Shown: positions 11,503 through 22,764 of the stretch, piece after piece
Layout: each line of letters opens with the position of its first letter
How positions within the stretch are numbered: position 1 is the stretch's first letter
Assembly (NCBI GenBank): GCA_023376005.1
Contig: CM042151.1
Coordinates: 73,951,707 to 74,015,706 of the forward strand
Direction: 5' to 3'
From: Doryteuthis pealeii
Lineage: Eukaryota > Mollusca > Cephalopoda > Myopsida > Loliginidae
DNA length: 64,000 bases
Notes under the pieces: generated by a model
Databases searched by the model: none
What the model saw: only the letters and a program-made list of their open reading frames with translations
What the model was told of the DNA's origin: nothing
Program-made: the position numbers and the translations under genes

Positions 11503-11888
11503 CTAGCTGCTTTGGTAGTTAGCCGTGCCTTCTCTGTTAGTGCATCCAACGTCCATCGGTAGATGCAGGCTGAATCGGTCTTGATATGTAGTACCTTTGC
11601 CTGCCACTTTTAAGACTGCATCAAGTTCAGCTAAGTTAATGTGTTGCACATTATTCGCTGGACGCAACCAGCTCGTATCTTCAACAACTGATCCGTTAGC
11701 TTCTAGCGCAACCCCAGTGGCTAGCGAACTCGCTCCACCCAAACTGTGAATTTCGTTTCCGTCCACACACCATTCGCCTCTTATGGATCGTCTTGCTGTA
11801 TTCTAGTTAACGTGTCTCTCAACATACCGACAAGGGGAGAGTCCTTCGTTGCATCGTCCCATCCAGTAATCACTTTGTTGGCACAACT
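11503..11888 (-). pseudogene. RNase H fragment cut by the assembly gap
   Basis: The minus-strand reading has ASSLATGVALEANGS and INLAELDAVLK, matching the RNase H domain seen intact at 15359-15946. It is shifted near 11740 by single-base differences from that copy (GCTCCACCC for GCGTCCACCC). Errors of this kind close to a contig end suggest low base quality. The sequence stops at the N run. Confidence 0.7.
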
Positions 11889-11988
11889 NNNNNNNNNNNN
11901 NNNNNNNNNNNNNNNNNNNNNNNNNNNNNNNNNNNNNNNNNNNNNNNNNNNNNNNNNNNNNNNNNNNNNNNNNNNNNNNNNNNNNNNN
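11889..11988. other. Scaffold gap (100 N)
   Basis: Exactly 100 N, the usual placeholder for a gap of unknown size. The sequences on both sides are copies of each other over ~3.7 kb. Confidence 0.99.
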
Positions 11989-12370
11989 AGAGGAGAGATA
12001 TACCCTTTATGTGAATTTACTGTTCTGCATTTGTGAAGTCTGTGAAATCATTTCATATAGAGTTTTCCACACTGTCAGAAAATATCACAATGTCGCCTAT
12101 ATCTCGCATCACTCGGTAGAGAAACCATTTTCTTGTTGTCGACAGTCAATGGAGATGCAGCTTTTTTCTCAAGAGAGTTGGTTGCCCTAACTTTATTCTT
12201 GAATCACGTGGGCTCACTTTATCTCGCAAAATTCACTGTTGAGAGCCATTTCTATAATTGCACTTTCACAGAGTCAAGTGTGTAAGATACCACCATCATT
12301 TATTGTTCGATCCCTGAGTATCGAACACACCTCTACCTGGTTAGTTTTTCTTATGACTGTTAGACGATAT
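11989..12370 (+). pseudogene. Garbled copy of the end of the first zinc-finger array
   Basis: Fragments such as GAGAAACCATTTTCTTGT, TGTGAAGTCTGTG and GCACTTTCACAGAGT appear in the order seen at 8170-8520, but with dense insertions, deletions and substitutions that drop sharply after about 12370. This gradient is expected for the unpolished tip of a contig and not for biological decay. Confidence 0.7.
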
Positions 12371-13720
12371 AAGTTTTTAATGATTCATCCCTTGTTAAGG
12401 TTCCTATTAAGCTGAGAAGGTGACAGGAGTTGGTGGAACCTATGTTGAGGTAAAAATTGCTATCACCATAGGAATTATTAGAGCTTGTGTGCAGTCATGC
12501 AAAATTCAATACAATAACAAGATTATATATGTTTCAGTGGTTAATAAAGTGTTTTTATTACAATGATTATTTCATTTCCAGGGAAGGTCTATGTATGACT
12601 TATAATTTCTCAACAGGATTTTCTTAGTAACTTGGATATAGAAAATTCAAAGACATCTGTTTTACTATAAAAAATGATTATTTTTTTATGTAAATAAAGT
12701 AGGTAATAAGTGTTATGGTTGATTACACAGTGTTCTTTGACTATTTCATTTCCAGGGAACGTCTATGTATGACTAATTATTTCTCAATGGGATTTTCTTA
12801 GTAATGTGTTGAATTAAAATGTGAAAGTTTGACTTGCTTGAGAAGCAAGAGTGCTTATTGGAAACCCCAAGGATTTTATGTGTACGCTCGGACGAAGAAA
12901 TGAACCTTTGTGTCGACCATTATACAACGTGTATATGTTATAGTTTCCTGCACTGTGCAGAGGCCATAATGTTACATTTGGTGCACTGACTGAACACAAA
13001 TAGTGATGTTTGCAGGGGTTGCTGTTTTCTTTCCTTCCTTTTGGCTCTCTTTGCTGTTGAGGCTACAGTAGACAAATAAAAAAGTTTAAAAACAAAAAAA
13101 GGCCCATTCATGTAGACAATGTTAAGAAAGAATGTGTACAGAAAGAGAGTTCATTGATAAAGAATTCTACTTGTATTTGAAGATAGTGTAAATGTAATGT
13201 TGGGCTATTAGGTGTTTGCTAGTCAGGATGAAGTATGGTGTAATATGATAGAGAGAGAGAGAGTTTTTTATATTAAAATAGTTTTATTTAATCAGAAGTG
13301 AAATGCAGATATGTTTATTTAAATAAAAATAGTTTTTTACAAAGTATTTGTTAGGTTTATTTAAATAAAAAGATGTGTTTCAGAAATGGGATTACACAAT
13401 TTATGAAATATATTTTTCATGTGTCTCTATGTGGAATCTGAAAATAATATTGTTAAAGTCAATAACAATATTAGTCAATTGTTGTGGAAATTATTATTTA
13501 ACATATATTAACAAGAACCTGAAATAACTCTTTTTTTATTAACTATCGGTAGAGGCACATGGAAAATAAATAAACATGACTTTTGTTTTAGCTTTTATCT
13601 TAAAAAAATAAAATATTAGTTTATCTTTAGTGCAAAATTAATTTTTTCACATATGCTAGCAATACGAACATGAAATAACTAATTTTTTTTATTAAAAATC
13701 AAAAACTATATTAGTATATT
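12371..13720. repeat. Second copy of the zinc-finger 3' flank (8520-9862)
   Basis: Near-identical to 8530-9862 over its whole length, differing mostly by single-base indels (for example one A in AAAACAAAAAAAGG). It ends where the gypsy LTR begins. The site reads ATTAGTATATT before the LTR here and ATTAG before it in the other copy. Confidence 0.9.
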
Positions 13721-14056
13721 TGTTGAATAAAAATCAATTTCTTTGTTGTTCACAAAGCACTTCATCGCTGACTGCCGTCTTGTGTCGGTCAACTGCTTCT
13801 GCTAACTGCCCAGCGCTCCACTCACTTGGTTTTTATAGGTACAGTCCCCCAACATCTGGGCACATCAGTCGAACCTCGCATCCGTGCAATGCACAATTCA
13901 CGTGCATTTGGATGGACACATGTAGGCGCCAACATCGGGCATCTGAATTACACTCGTCCATCCATCCTAAATTTGCATTTATTTTGTATGTGGGAGGACA
14001 CAGGTTCGATCCCGGCAGGCAAGATAAAGTCTTGCTCTTTTTCATTCTCCGTCACA
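13721..14056 (-). mobile_element. 3' LTR of truncated gypsy element (contig-2 copy)
   Basis: A 336-bp LTR in minus orientation with TG...CA ends, next to the purine-rich tract at 14057-14063. This is the only LTR of the element: none is found at the other end near 17119. Confidence 0.75.
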
Positions 14057-14110
14057 CTCCCCCCTGATGTCCTCATCACAAAACATGCAGGTGGGTCCTG
14101 GCCTCTTTGT

Positions 14111-14889
14111 TCAGGCGCTCCTTCGAAGTGGGGGAGTTGTGGTTTCTTCCTTTGCCAAACCACATTCATGTTCATCGTCAGGGGGACCATCCTCATCATC
14201 ATCGGTAGTTTCCGAGACACTCATATCAGAGGCTTCATATAGCGATTCCAATCCCGATCCACCCCTCTGCTCTTCATTCTCTGACAAATTATCAGTAATA
14301 CTGGATGGCACATGCATTCCTGAAACAGGGCATAAGTTTTTCACATGGTGAGGAATCCCATTGACCTGCACAGATTGGGGACTGTTAATTCCAGTTACTT
14401 GCCCTATCCTGGATTTACTTGTACACCTACTGTGAGGGATTCTCACCCACACAGCATCCCCTACTCGATATTGTCCCTGGTCATCTTGCGGTTCAGGGTT
14501 GGCCATGATATCAATACCCTGTATGCGGACAGTATAATTGTATATAGTCTTGAATGGTGCTGTGGAAGTTGTGACGCTATCTTTTGGCGTGACATTATAC
14601 CAATAAACCGCCTCTGGTATAGGGCATTGTTTCCTTGCCGCAATCGTTTTCACACACTTCTGTGGCTCCTTTCTACAATACTGTTTCCAGCTGGTTCGTA
14701 GGCACACTGAAATCGAAGCCGTACGCCCCAGTCCTGTAGGAACGGTTGGAAGTGTTGGCAGGTAAATGCGGTCACATTGTCTGTCAATATCTCAATGGGT
14801 GGGCCACGCTCATGGAATACTGACTCCAACTGGCGCACGACACTTGGTGAGTCTTGCTGGCGAAGAGGTCGCCAGATTGCAAATCGCAA
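14111..14889 (-). pseudogene. Gypsy-type integrase, frameshifted copy
   Basis: Same protein region as 10257-11033, with TDNVTAF in the upstream part (14650-14889) and the C-terminal tail in 14111-14707. A CACACACTT stretch near 14650 has two bases more than the other copy and separates the two readings. The region between 14890 and 15358, where the zinc-binding domain should lie, is not open. Confidence 0.8.
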
Positions 14890-15358
14890 AGGACCACAAT
14901 CAATGAGTGAGAGATAATGGTTCCCGCCGTAATGCGTGATGTCAATTCCTATCCTACTTCAGTTGTCATCTACATTAAGTCTCCCTTTTCGCCAGTGCAC
15001 AGGCGCTGGATCAATTGACTGGCAAGCCATACACGTTTTTACTGCCAGTCGTACGTCGGCATTTGAGATAGTCGGGTCCTGCCTCTTAGCAAAATACAGC
15101 ATACATTTTATTCCTGGGTGTCCACTCCGTTGGTGTATACATGCAATTTGCTGAATGTTCAGCTGGGATACAGATGCTGCGCAGGTAGGCTGGGTGGGCT
15201 CAACTTCGGTTTTTATACTACTCAGCCACCGCTGTGGTACTCATGTCACTTGGTCAGCTTTAGTGGTCTCTGAGTTGATTAGAGATACATCCACTTCTAA
15301 TCCATACTCTTGAACTAAGTCCACGAGCGTTCTGAGTCGCCTTTGTAGTAGCATTTCG

Positions 15359-15946
15359 CTAGCTGCTTTGGTAGTTAGCCGTGCCTTCTCTGTTAGTGCA
15401 TCCAACGTCCATCGGTAGATGCAGGCTGAATCGGTCTTGATATGTAGTACCTTTGCCTGCCACTTTTAAGACTGCATCAAGTTCAGCTAAGTTAATGTGT
15501 TGCACATTATTCGCTGGACGCAACCAGCTCGTATCTTCAACAACTGATCCGTTAGCTTCTAGCGCAACCCCAGTGGCTAGCGAACTCGCGTCCACCCAAA
15601 CTGTGAATTCGTTTCCGTCCACACACCATTCGCCTCTTATGGGATCGTCTTGCTGTATTCTAGTTAACGTGTCTCTCAACATACCGACAAGGGGAGAGTC
15701 CTTCGTTGCATCGTCCCATCCAGTAATCACTTGTTGGCACAACGCCTTATATACGCCGCCACCACATGGAGACATCCACAAACTGGATAATGCCCAACAA
15801 GCCTCCCGCACAATGAGAAGATGGCCCAGCGCGTTGTTAAGTATCTGGTCGACATCCTTAATTCCAGATGTAATAAGTAAGTAAGCGGGCCAATAAGAAT
15901 CCGGTGTTAGGTATTCCTTGTAAGTCCGTCGTCCAAGATAATCCAA
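15359..15946 (-). pseudogene. Gypsy pol connection and RNase H domain
   Basis: A 195-residue reading. Its second half carries WVDASSLATGVALE (first catalytic Asp of RNase H) and INLAELDAVLKVA (catalytic Glu). The first half resembles the connection region, with DSPLVGMLRDTL. RNase H removes the RNA strand during cDNA synthesis. A decayed stretch at 15858-16088 links it to the RT upstream. Confidence 0.75.
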
Positions 15947-16096
15947 GTATCAATGACATAAGCTCAGAAATTGCCTCTATTAATACAGCAGAAGCAGGAG
16001 CAGCAGTGCCAGTGATTGGACAATAGAAATCTACCCAGGTCACGTGGTAGTCAACGAGTCTATATTTAGGAGTGACCATTTGCCCCATGCCTTATA

Positions 16097-16728
16097 TCAT
16101 AATAATTCAACACGCATCATGACTGGTAGAGAGTCTGGAGTAGCTTCTCCCCATGTCCATCGAAGTCTACCGCCATCATTTTGAATGTGAAGTCCCAGCA
16201 CTTGTGCTCCTTTTTGAAGCTGCTCAGGAGTCTTGCAGGCCAGCTCAAATCTTGGCAGGTGCTCCTTCACCTTATCTGGGGGCACAAGATGTGTATTGAT
16301 GAAGACGTCATCAATGTATGACGATGTAGCTTGTTGTATTGTTGGATCCTGGGAGATGCCAGAATTCATAATGGCTCGCATCGGTGCAACATTCAAGCCA
16401 AATCCCAGTCGCGTGAGACAATACCTCCGTCCCTTCAACATTACTGTCTGAAAGGGCCACATTGATTTGTGTATGTGAACTTGAAGATAAGCCTTCCTCA
16501 AGTCCAATATGGCAACTTCAGATCCCTCACGCCCCCATTCCCGCAACTTTGTGCACATACATCTGTGTTTGCCGTAAATGCATCAACGAATCCGTTGAGC
16601 TCCCTGTAGTCCATTACAGGCCTTACCTTATTTTTGTTCGGTTGGACTATAGCCATTAATGGAATCAAGCTTTGGCTGGACCCAGTTCTTTTGCAGGATA
16701 TAGTACCAACCAGCCATTCTTCAGCCAT
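16097..16728 (-). pseudogene. Gypsy reverse transcriptase, frameshifted
   Basis: Two overlapping minus-strand frames form one RT. The frame at 16498-16728 has KVRPVMDYRELN (template-binding block). The frame at 16097-16558 has VAILDLRKAYLQVHIH (first catalytic Asp), RLGFGLNVAP and SSYIDDVFIN (YIDD active site, near 16308-16319). A frameshift near 16550 separates them, so a full product is not made. Confidence 0.85.
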
Positions 16729-16749
16729 AACTCCAGTTCTTTTTCATAT

Positions 16750-17119
16750 TCAGCGCGAATATGCTCGGCCACAGGGTACTCTGGTACACGATTCTTTAGT
16801 TAGTATGTCGACGTTCTGTCGTCTCCACCAATGACACACCGATGTGCTCATCAGTGTTTTAGAACTCCTGGTATCAACTAGGGCCATGCAGTGTCGTCTG
16901 TCGGTACATACGCGAACGGCTGGGTGCGCCTTGTTTTTTACTTGCCTGGGGAGGAGACTGACGCTAACGTCTTTTCCCCTGAGCCGTTTCCCTGGTATTG
17001 CAAAGCAAAATGGCCGATTTTCCTGCATCTGAAGCATCGCATCTCCTGGCGTGTTCTGCGGGTGGTCATTCCATCGGTCCGTCTTGTTGCACAATCCCTA
17101 GCTACGTAACCCATGCCGC
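16750..17119 (-). pseudogene. Nucleocapsid/protease region, cut at its 5' end
   Basis: It contains two zinc knuckles. One is RCGGMGYVARDC, whose first Cys is replaced by flanking DNA. The other is CFRCRKIGHFALQY, whose last Cys is Tyr. The protease follows in a shifted frame as ALVDTRSSKTLM, where the usual Gly after the Asp-Thr is Arg, so it is inactive. The element stops abruptly at 17119/17120 inside the first knuckle. Beyond it is the unit-A flank beginning TATAAAAACATGCCTG. Confidence 0.75.
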
Positions 17120-18140
17120 CGCACCTGTATAAAAACATGCCTGTTTTTTATCAGCTGTTGATTTTGTTTACTAACAAGTGGTGAAAAGCAAAATTCAGTT
17201 CCTTTCAAAACTGATCCATGCTAGGGTGCCTATTAGTGACTTGGTCCAGAAGCTCTTCTTTTTTGTAAAATATTTCTTATTCTCCTTTTCAAGATAACAC
17301 ATGTGTTGTTTATTCTTTCATCTACTCTCACCTTATATTTCCTTTTTCCATGACATGGCTAACTCAAAATGCCCTGAAGGGTTATCAAAACATGGCAGAA
17401 AACTTCTGAAAAAGGCCAAAAGGCACATTGGCTAACTCAACAATATAACAGAATAATACAGTATTTTTTCTGTACAAACGAATTGAATTTATCCAGAGAA
17501 AAATATCAAAGGTATCAATAAAGAAATTACATCTTAATTTAAATTTATTTTTACCATTTTATCATAGCATTTATAAAGGCCTGTTAAAAAGATGCGAAAA
17601 ATTACAGTAGAATTAATCTAAAACAAGGGAGATAACTATTTGTCATATTAAAAACATAGATTAAGTGACCGATTTTTTTTTTTTTAAATTGTACATTTTT
17701 ATTTAACAATCCATTTATAATCTCTTGTTTGAATTCACACATTTCATAATTATTTTTTTTAAGAAAATTTATTTATGAAGTAAATGTAAAAATGTATTTA
17801 TTAAGTTATTAAGTAAACGTAAAAATGATTAAATGAAATATATCTTCTATGAGAATATTTGATGAACTGCAAAAGATATTTAATGGATATGAAAATATAT
17901 AGTTTATATAAAAAATATGTAATAGATATAGAAATATATGATTAATATAAAATATATAATGGATATAAAAATGTATGATGCATATAAAAATCTGTAAATA
18001 TCAATAAAGAAAGTACATCTTAATCTAAATGTATCTTTTACCATTTTATCATAGCATTTATACAGGCCTGTTAAAAAGATGCAAAAATTAATGTAAAATG
18101 TAGTTATAAAATAAATTGTAATTATTCAGAATACATAATA
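17120..18140. repeat. Unit tail flank with internal duplication
   Basis: Colinear with 47973-48504 and 61918-62430 from the landmark CATGCCTGTTTTTTATCAGC. Unit A has an extra ~490 bp, because the block ATCATAGCATTTATA-AGGCC occurs twice (about 17565 and 18048) and only once in the other copies. No ORF. Confidence 0.8.
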
Positions 18141-18383
18141 GGGTTAGTTTAGCTCAGTCAGTAGAGCAACCGACTATGGACCACGAGGTTTGATACCAGC
18201 ACACACCAACTCAGCATATGAGTTGCAGAGGGACCTGTGTGGTAAAGTGAGAAGCTGATGATTGGTGTGGCACCCCGTCTCAGATGCGAAAACAATCTCC
18301 TTGGTCTAATGCTAGTGAAAAGGGGAGAGTCTCCCTCACTGTCTGGCTGATACCATCTTTAGGCCACCTTGATGACTTACTTT
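18141..18383 (+). mobile_element. tRNA-derived SINE
   Basis: The head GTTAGTTTAGCTCAGTCAGT carries a pol III A box (TAGCTCAGTCAG), and GGTTTGATACC about 35 bp later is a B box. The ~170-bp body has CAACTCAGCATATGAGTTGC and ends CTTACTTTATC. The same family lies at 48505-48760 and 62431-62673 in this orientation and at 45311-45571 and 59321-59576 inverted. Confidence 0.85.
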
Positions 18384-18492
18384 ATCAGATGAAAATATAT
18401 TTAAAGATTATTTTTATTTCAGGAAATGAGGAATTAGGGAAAACTTTAATTTCATAAAAAACACGTTTATTTTTCTTGAAAATATTTTTTTT

Positions 18493-18813
18493 TCAAATTG
18501 TAAAATCTGTGTACAAGGAAATTATCCTCGGTTTACTGCTTCCGACACAATGATCTTTTAATATCTTCATAGCCAACCATCCGTTGTTCCTGGCATCTCT
18601 GATAATCAGATTGAGGCTTCTATCATCTAACATTTGCACTATCAGAACAAAAACTTCAGCTTTTTTCTCTAGATCCACTTCCTCTGTATCAGACACCAAA
18701 ATATTTGCCAGCTTTTGCAGTCGAAGATTTGAGATGAATTTAATTTCCCATGATTGAAATTGTTCTGGGTTTCCATTTTTACAAGTAAATCCTGTTTTTA
18801 TGACTGGGCCCAT
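18493..18813 (-). pseudogene. Ty1/copia-type Gag N-terminal fragment
   Basis: A 106-residue reading with the copia-gag pattern: a W residue (SWEIKFISNLRLQKL), EEVDLEKKAEVFVLIVQ, LDDRSLNLIIRDA and KPRIISLYTDF. These match the conserved N-terminal part of copia Gag (UBN2-like). No zinc knuckle or pol follows. It lies between the SINE and the LINE end in all units, and is broken in the copies at 48866-49135 and 62770-63075. It is a relic carried along by segmental duplication. Confidence 0.65.
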
Positions 18814-19139
18814 AACCTGTTTGAGTTTGGATATTCATATTCCATGGTGGGCAAATAAAGCATATAAAAAAACAAGAACATACAATGGAAAAGAGAGGAG
18901 TTGGACACACGATATTACTCAGATAAAGATTTATTCTCAAACTGGAAAACACCGTTAAAAAGAGCGGTAAAAAAGTTAACGGAAAAATGTGGTGAGCTTT
19001 AAGCTCCTGCTGATGTTATTTCAAATGTGTCATGAAAAAGAAATACAAGATTATAATTTCAATACTTGAAAATTATTACAACTTTTTTTAATTCGGGAAG
19101 TTTGTAAAATGTTTATCCTTTTATAATAATGAAATAATG
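18814..19139. other. Non-coding spacer
   Basis: It matches 49136-49440 and, from about 18990, 21860-22010. I see no gene or RNA structure. Confidence 0.6.
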
Positions 19140-19680
19140 AAATTTATAGTGTACAGTGCTCAGGTGCACCATATTTCATCAAAATCTCATATCTAGTACA
19201 CAGAATAATGTATTAGTGTGGGGAACATGAACAGCGTACAGTAATAATATACATGTGTGTGTGCACGTGTGTGGATGGGAGTATCAGGTATAGTGTTGGC
19301 GGACTACATGAAGCATGGAGGCTTTGAAAAATGTAGTGTTTCGGTAGCTCACAACGGACTCAGGCAGCTTATTCCATACCTCCGCAACTCTGAGCGTGAA
19401 AAGATGTTTCCAAAAGTCATGTGAGCTATCCTGATTTCTGACTTTGTAGGCAGGCCCATGTGTGTTAGAAACATGGAAATTAAAAAGGTGCTCAACGTTG
19501 CTGTTGTTAAGATGATTAATGAGCATTTACCAGGTCAGTTGCTAGATGCCAAAGTTTCAATGAATCCATCCCCAGGGCAGCAAGATGTTCAGAATATGGC
19601 AAATGCCTGATTGAGGGTATTCAGTTTCTAGGAGGTTAATGTTCTGAGTGAGATAGGGGTTCCAGACTGGTGATACAAAT
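19140..19680 (-). pseudogene. LINE 3' end (ORF2 C-terminus), copy 1
   Basis: The reading at 19284-19526 holds VSNTHGPAYKVRNQD, DFWKHLFTLRVAEVWNKLP and NTTFFKASML. This is the family-typical C-terminal pattern (R-G-H-x-Y-K ... F-x-x-R-V-x-x-x-W-N-x-L-P ... F-K) of Jockey/CR1/L2-group LINE reverse transcriptases. The 3' UTR runs to about 19140. The 5' part is missing. Confidence 0.75.
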
Positions 19681-20341
19681 TCTAAGTGTTGTTGCAGTCG
19701 GATCTCTTCACTGAAAAAAAGACGTTCTCCCAGCTTCTCCTGACCAAGACGTCGTCTGCAACAATCTTTTCTAGCAGTCCGGTGCCAAAGCTCACTCGCT
19801 TCTTGTTCCTTGTCCTATGTCAGTGTCCTCATCAGCAAGATTGGTATGCAACTCCCCACTGTGTTTAGGCAGGTCTTTTATAACATAAGCAATTAAGAAA
19901 TAACTCATACCATCCAAAAACAATATTTCTGTTACATAAAGTTTTACAATATAAGTAAATAAAAAATAAAATATATTTTTCCAGAACAACATTTCTGTTA
20001 CAGAGCATTATCCGAGACAGAAAAGCAAAGTTTGAAGGGAATAATGGACATTTTCTATATTTTCACGATAAAAGTAAATAAAAAATGAAATCTATTTTTC
20101 CAGAACAACATTTCTCTTACAGAGCATTATCCGAGACAGAAAAGCAAAGTTTGAAGGGAATAATGGCCATTTTCTATACTTAATTGCTTAGTCCTCTTCT
20201 TCAACCAGCCTCTATCTATTCTTCTTTCCTTTGAGCTGTATCAGGGTTTTTTCTTACTCGTATCAGGGCTGGTACCACTCTGGTCTTGGTTTTGTCTCTT
20301 TGTGTAGGTTTCATCTCATTCTTATTGCTGTTCTGTTCTCT
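19681..20341. repeat. Non-coding stretch with a 119-bp tandem repeat
   Basis: Two copies of a 119-bp unit lie at about 19953-20071 and 20072-20180, each with CAGAGCATTATCCGAGACAG. The rest is not recognised. Short T-rich ORFs here lack conserved features. Confidence 0.8.
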
Positions 20342-20923
20342 TCAACAGACAAACCCAGACATATTCTTGTGTACCCTTTTTTTATTAGTATTATCTGCGT
20401 TATTCAGACTATTGTACTCATCTTTATTGTTATTTGTACTTTCTTTGTTCTCTATCTTATCCAACTTCTTAATATGGCGAGACTTGAACTCCTGAAATTC
20501 CTTGTTGTAAGCGTCATCCAGATATTGTTGGATACGGGCTCTGTGATCTGACATTGTAATTCTTTCCAGGAATGGGGCAAGCTTGCTGGAGATTTCAGAC
20601 CGTAATTGATGTTTCCTCCAGCAGTTGTTTTGTATACAATCGCGGACTAGCTCATGCCCTACTCTTTTGGTGATCCTTTGTGCTCTCCTGGAATTAACTG
20701 GTAGTTTTATTGTTAAGGCCGGTCGAATTAGCTTGAGATCTCAGGATCTGTATAGGAATGTGAGGTGGTTCAATGTTCGTGCCAGTTTTTGATTAAGTTT
20801 CTCTAGGAGTTTCCGTTGACTGATTATATTAGGTAGGTTTAAGGTGAAAAAGATGACTTTTAGTTTCCAAAAGAAAGGAGTGGGCATTATTTTTTTTAAT
20901 ACGTATAAAATCATGAGAAACAT
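20342..20923 (-). pseudogene. Possible Penelope-like element N-terminal relic
   Basis: One minus-strand frame stays open over ~190 codons except for a TGA near 20741. It reads LTFLYRS, then RRAQRITKRVGHELVRD, LRSEISSKLAPFLERI and ARIQQYLDDAYNKEF. The charged helical make-up and the LTFL...R-A...K-F layout resemble the region before the RT of Penelope-like ORFs. That is a family-level inference without a diagnostic motif. A short related stretch lies at 39400-39535. Confidence 0.4.
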
Positions 20924-20929
20924 TCTGTA

Positions 20930-22010
20930 ACTTTTCCGGGTTTATATCTTCTCAGTTTAATTAATAATCTGTATTTTATTCCACAAATTAGATGCTAAAA
21001 TTTTAGCTCACTTCGTAAAACGGAGTAGCCAATCAGAATGCATCTTTCATTGACTGCTGACAAATTAACCAATCACGATCACCCTAGCATGAGTTGTAAA
21101 TCAACATAGCTGCCTCCAGCAAAATGTAAACAAAAAGTAAAAAGTGTTTTATTTGCATCTTTCCGTCTTAAAAGTGCCAAGTTAAATCTTTTTCAGAGAA
21201 TACATGGATGCACTATCTAGAATATGTCTCAAAATAGAAATTTTTACAAGGTCCCTGAACAAAAATGCGAAAAAATTCTGCGCATCAAACTTTTTTGTTA
21301 CCTAAAAATCGGCTGCTAATGTCTGCTATTGTTTTTTTTTAATGAATTAAAATTAATTAAATTGATTATTTAAGGTCAAACTTTTGTCTAAATCTATAAG
21401 TAGTAACATAATGACCATCAACATAAAAGCAAAATAATATTACATGTTCAATTAATTTTTAACAAATTTAAAAGGTTTTTTTTGTCAATTTAGATTGCGT
21501 TCGTGTATCTGTTCAAAAAATTTGATAAACATTGAACAGAAAAACAAAAGGAATAACTATCTCTATATCATGGACTTAAATTATTAATAAGAAACAAAAT
21601 GAAAATAACCCGACTATTTGCAAGTTTAACCTATGGTGATAAGTATGGTGTTTTTGATGTCTTTATTCAATAAAAGTGTTCAAACATTTAAAGACCATAA
21701 ATAAATCAAGCACAATGGCATAGAAGACAAAACTCTGGATTAAACAAACAAAATTGTATTAACAGAAGTTTACAAAAGGTAGCATTGAATACTGGGCGAG
21801 GTTCCGCCAAAGTTCTTTTTTTAAAGTTCAAATATAAAATGTAAGCTGGTATTTCTCAAACTGGAAAGTTAACGGAAAAATGGGCGGATCTTTAAGCTCC
21901 TGCTGATGTTATTTCAAATGTGTCACGAAAAAGATATACAAGATTATAATTTCAATACTTGAAAATTATTATTACTTTTTTTAATTCAGGAAGTTTGTAA
22001 AATGTTTATC
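20930..22010. other. AT-rich non-coding stretch
   Basis: No gene seen. About 21300-21475 is an inverted, diverged match to the terminal part of the hAT-like element (5200-5325), marked by AAGGTCAAACTTTTGTCTAA. The last 150 bases match 18950-19140. Confidence 0.6.
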
Positions 22011-22660
22011 CTTTTATAATAATGAAATAATGAAATTCATCCTGTACAGTGCTCAGGTGCACCACATTTCATCAAAGTCTCATATCTAGTACACAGAATA
22101 ATGTATTAGTGTGAGGAACATGAACAGTGTACAGTAATAATATACATGTGTGTGTGTGCATATGTGTGTGGATGGGAGTATCAGGTATAGTGTTGGCGGA
22201 CTACAGGAAGCATGGAGGCTTTGAAAAATGCAGTGTTTCGGCAGCCCACAACGGACTCAGGCAGCTTATTCCATGCCTCGGCAACTCTGAGCGTGAAAAG
22301 ATGTTTCCAAAAGTCATGTGAGCTATGCTGTTTTCTGACTTTGTAGGCAGGCCCATGTGTGTTAGAAACATGGAAATTAAAAAGGTGCTCAACGTTGCTG
22401 TTGTTAAGATGATTAATGACCTTATAAGCGTTTACCAGGTCAGTTGCCAAATCCAGGTGTTTCAATGAATCAATTCCCAGGGCAGCAAGATGTTCAGAAT
22501 ATGGTAGATGCCTGATGGGGGGTATTCGTTTGGTTACACATCTCTGTACAGTTTCTAGGAAGTTAATGTTCTGAGTGACATAGGGGTTCCAGACTGGTGA
22601 TGCAAATTACAAGTGTGACCACATCACAGCTTTGCGCAGCTTTAAATAGATAGCCGGTAA
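22011..22660 (-). pseudogene. LINE 3' end (ORF2 C-terminus), copy 2
   Basis: Same element as 19140-19680. The open part at 22181-22465 is a little longer and starts within HLDLATDLVNAYKVINHL. It retains VAEAWNKLPESVV. The two copies are in direct orientation 2.9 kb apart, and each is preceded on its left by the same spacer, so they arose by local duplication and not by separate insertion. Confidence 0.75.
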
Positions 22661-22764
22661 ACTAACAGATACTATCCCTTTGAGTCAGAGTGGACCTGGT
22701 AGTAATGGTGATGAAGGGGTACTCCAAACTCCCCAGAGCTCCAGAACTGTAACTTCATGAGAAG
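22661..22764. repeat. LINE-associated block remnant
   Basis: A short diverged match to the block at 39800-39910 (AACAGATACTATCCCTTTGA, TGATGAAGGGGTACTCC). Confidence 0.6.

Noticed and set aside
11989..12370. A separate decayed zinc-finger pseudogene
   Set aside because: The error density falls away from the gap, and the order matches 8170-8520, so a low-quality contig tip explains it better.
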